Origin: Candidatus Kariarchaeota archaeon
Lineage (GTDB): Archaea > Asgardarchaeota > Heimdallarchaeia > Heimdallarchaeales > Kariarchaeaceae
Direction of reading: 5' to 3'
NCBI GenBank assembly: GCA_016839545.1
Contig: JAEOUB010000138.1
Coordinates: 1 to 7,642 of the forward strand
DNA length: 7,642 bases
The notes under the pieces are model-generated. The model did not search any database. It was not told the origin of the DNA and worked only from the letters and a program-made list of their open reading frames with translations. Both the position numbers and the translations under genes were made by a program. This document shows positions 5,993 through 7,642 of the stretch, in pieces; positions within the stretch are counted from its first letter, which is position 1; each line of letters opens with the position of its first letter.

Positions 5993-6000
5993 TATTTAAA
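5993..6000 (-). promoter_or_regulatory. TATA box of the small membrane protein gene
   Basis: Minus-strand TTTAAATA is a near-ideal archaeal TATA box, centred about 26 nt upstream of ATG 5971, with no Shine-Dalgarno sequence before the start. It is the cleanest leaderless promoter in the window. Confidence 0.6.
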
Positions 6001-6027
6001 TTATCGCTCACAAGGGATATGAGTTTT

Positions 6028-6918
6028 TTACCTGTATGATGGGCTGGCAATCTTGTCAAGCAAGATACTAAGTTCTCTCCTCATCTCATTTACCGGAAGT
6101 TGCTTCCAAGTTCCATGTCCCGGGAGGACCCATTCAAACTCATAGTTTGCCAGTAGGTGAAGGGATTCCTTTTGCTTTGGCCACGAATACCAGTTGTACG
6201 TACGCGATGCACGCAACCCATTCCAGTCTCGTCTCCATGACAGGTGATCTCCTGTGAAGAGGTATCTACCTACCAATAGGGACATGTGTCCGCGTGTATG
6301 TCCCGGTGTGGGGATGATAAGAGCACCATCCATGTCGATGGGGTCAAACCCCTTGATCTTGATTTCTGCATCCGGTTCTGCAGATCTATCTGCATAGTGG
6401 ATGATCCGCTGTGCACCAAAATCCCGTGCATATTTGTCAGCATCTGCAACATCATCCCTGTGTGTCAGGAATATGTAGTCAATCCCACCCAGTTCTTCAA
6501 ATCGCCTGACAAGGTGTTTCGAGTACCTGGGACTGTCGACCAGCCAATTTTTCTCATCCACTCGGACTAAATAAGCAGCACCTCCATAGGATTTTGGTGA
6601 GTGGTATCCGGTGTAGTAGAGACCCTCATCCAGTTTAAGTGGAAATTCAGCTATTGCATCGTTTCGAGATCCCAGTTCTCCATGACCAATTGATCCTGTT
6701 GGACAGGCAATAACTGCTCTCATGGCTAGCTGTATCTCTCCTTGAGTAGACGGCTGACTGTAAACAAAGGAGTAGTCATCCTCCTCGTCAAATGTGGCCG
6801 GTGCTAGCTGTCTACAGGTATCACAATTGATACAGGTGGCGTCAACAAAAAACTCTCCGCCCACATTAAGGTCAAGTCGTTGTGATGGATTTGCCACAAG
6901 AGAACATTCTGACTGCAA
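6028..6918 (-). CDS. Ferredoxin-metallo-beta-lactamase fold fusion protein
   Basis: This 296-residue soluble protein begins with a ferredoxin-like domain (about 15-82) carrying C29-x2-C32-x2-C35 and C72-P, enough ligands for one [4Fe-4S] cluster. The metallo-beta-lactamase (MBL) domain runs from about 101 to 290. WLVDSP (125-130) is the usual early strand; LTHRDDVADA (151-160) stands where MBL enzymes have THxHxDH; GHTRGH (206-211), FTGDH (221-225) and LPGHG (265-269) supply the later metal ligands H207, D224 and H268. From memory, Fer4-MBL fusions with a THRDDVADH-type motif occur in plants and cyanobacteria; their reaction is not established to my knowledge. Here the last His of that motif is Ala (A160), so two or more usual metal ligands are missing. 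The start is TTG at 6918, preceded in frame by a stop two codons upstream; the next Met is residue 66, inside the ferredoxin domain. It begins 11 bp after the guaA stop, so it is probably co-transcribed with guaA. A redox-linked hydrolase or oxidoreductase is the general expectation. Confidence 0.85.
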   Translation of the reverse strand: MQSECSLVANPSQRLDLNVGGEFFVDATCINCDTCRQLAPATFDEEDDYSFVYSQPSTQGEIQLAMRAVIACPTGSIGHGELGSRNDAIAEFPLKLDEGLYYTGYHSPKSYGGAAYLVRVDEKNWLVDSPRYSKHLVRRFEELGGIDYIFLTHRDDVADADKYARDFGAQRIIHYADRSAEPDAEIKIKGFDPIDMDGALIIPTPGHTRGHMSLLVGRYLFTGDHLSWRRDWNGLRASRTYNWYSWPKQKESLHLLANYEFEWVLPGHGTWKQLPVNEMRRELSILLDKIASPSYR

Positions 6919-6929
6919 TATTTAAGATG

Positions 6930-7642
6930 TTACTCAAATTCAATAGTGCCAGGTGGCTTGGTGCTGATATCATAGACGCATCTTGTCACTTCGGGTATGG
7001 CGTTAATAATTCGGGTTGATACCTCTGAGAGGAATTCCCAGCTGAATTTGGAGAAATCGGCTGTCATCCCCTCTCTGCTGGCAACTGATCGCAATGCTAT
7101 GATATAGCCATAAGCACGGTTGTCTCCCTGTACACCGGTTGCCTTCACTGGTAGCAATGCTGCAAATGCCTGCCAGGCAAGGTCACTCACCCCTTTCTTA
7201 TAGATCATGCTTGTGAAAATGTGATCTGCCTTTCTGAGGATCTCCAGTCGTTCCCTAGTAACCTCTCCAACAATCCTGACCGCAAGTCCAGGACCGGGAA
7301 ACGGGTATCTCTCCAGTATATTTGCTGGAATATCAAGCAGGTAACCGATTTTTCTTACCTCATCCTTGTAGAGGTCCTTCATCGGTTCGACAATCTCCAG
7401 TTTCATTACATCAGGTAAAGTCAGGTTGTGATGAGACTTAATCTTCTCAGACTCAGCTCCGACCGCCCCTGACTCGATTCTATCCGAGTAGATTGTACCC
7501 TGTGCCAGATGAGTGAAGGTACCAAATTCTTCCTCAAGCTCGTGTGCCTTGGTCTCAAATGCCTCGATGAAGGTATGACCAATGATCTCACGCTTCTTCT
7601 CGGGGTCGATCTCTCCTTTGAGCTTGTCGAGAAAGAGATCCA
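6930..7642 (-). CDS. guaA: GMP synthase, C-terminal part (ATPase/dimerisation), 5' end outside window
   Basis: An uninterrupted minus-strand frame covers 236 codons plus stop from the window edge. Visible order: IIGHTFIEAFETKA (end of the ATP-pyrophosphatase domain), LAQGTIYSDRIES, KSHHN (about 7425-7439), then the C-terminal dimerisation domain with LDIPANILERYPFPGPGLAV, RIVGEVTRERLEILRKAD, GDNRAYGYIIALR, MTADF and the terminal KPPGTIEFE. All are signatures of GMP synthase, which aminates XMP to GMP using ATP and ammonia in purine synthesis in the cytoplasm. In many archaea the amidotransferase and this synthase part are separate subunits; the window does not show whether a glutaminase domain precedes it. 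An internal ATG at 7406 would begin in the middle of the conserved region and is not the start. The Fer4-MBL gene follows after 11 bp. Confidence 0.95.
   Translation of the reverse strand, partial: DLFLDKLKGEIDPEKKREIIGHTFIEAFETKAHELEEEFGTFTHLAQGTIYSDRIESGAVGAESEKIKSHHNLTLPDVMKLEIVEPMKDLYKDEVRKIGYLLDIPANILERYPFPGPGLAVRIVGEVTRERLEILRKADHIFTSMIYKKGVSDLAWQAFAALLPVKATGVQGDNRAYGYIIALRSVASREGMTADFSKFSWEFLSEVSTRIINAIPEVTRCVYDISTKPPGTIEFE

Noticed and set aside
1..7642. tRNA, rRNA, CRISPR array, insertion sequence or toxin-antitoxin pair
   Set aside because: No cloverleaf-like segment, regularly spaced repeat, transposase motif or terminal inverted repeat was seen by eye on either strand.

Overview
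The window looks archaeal. At six of the eight genes a TATA-like box is centred about 25-27 nt upstream of the start codon, and no convincing Shine-Dalgarno sequence is visible. That is the signature of leaderless archaeal transcripts. The gene content fits: an M1 aminopeptidase like the archaeal tricorn-interacting factors, a GMP synthase ATPase/dimerisation part, a Fer4-metallo-beta-lactamase fusion, and membrane transporters. Base composition is moderate in genes and very AT-rich in the 300-519 spacer. I cannot fix the lineage; an uncultured mesophilic archaeon (for example Asgard or a Thermoplasmatota relative) is a guess.

Layout. 1-202 (-): N-terminus of an M1-family aminopeptidase, cut by the window edge. 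203-519: divergent, AT-rich regulatory spacer with a hairpin, inverted repeats and an unassigned TATA box. 520-795 (+): a 91-residue protein resembling only the N-terminal helical subdomain of H-NOX (heme-NO/O2 binding) proteins. 805-828: strong stem-loop between convergent genes. 842-2707 (-): 621-residue secreted protein with a signal peptide, two SdrD-B-like Ca-binding modules and a GxKGYWxN-type C-terminal domain. 2708-3063: divergent spacer with an 18-bp palindrome over the TATA box. 3064-4335 (+): CPA-type cation:proton antiporter (start moved from GTG 3016 to ATG 3064). 4416-5666 (+): fosmidomycin-resistance-like MFS transporter. 5687-5971 (-): small two-helix membrane protein. 6028-6918 (-): ferredoxin-metallo-beta-lactamase fusion. 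6930-7642 (-): C-terminal part of GMP synthase, running off the right edge.

Genes working together. Most genes look like separately promoted single units. The exception is guaA followed 11 bp later by the Fer4-MBL gene, which looks like a two-gene transcript. The H-NOX-like gene and the secreted-protein gene converge on one hairpin, and both promoters carry a GTTG-N6-CAAC inverted repeat, so they might share a regulator (inference). No rRNA, tRNA, CRISPR array, insertion sequence or phage gene was found. The most unusual items are the stand-alone heme-less H-NOX-like protein, the modular secreted protein of bacterial style with its palindromic promoter, and the altered metal motif in the Fer4-MBL fusion.
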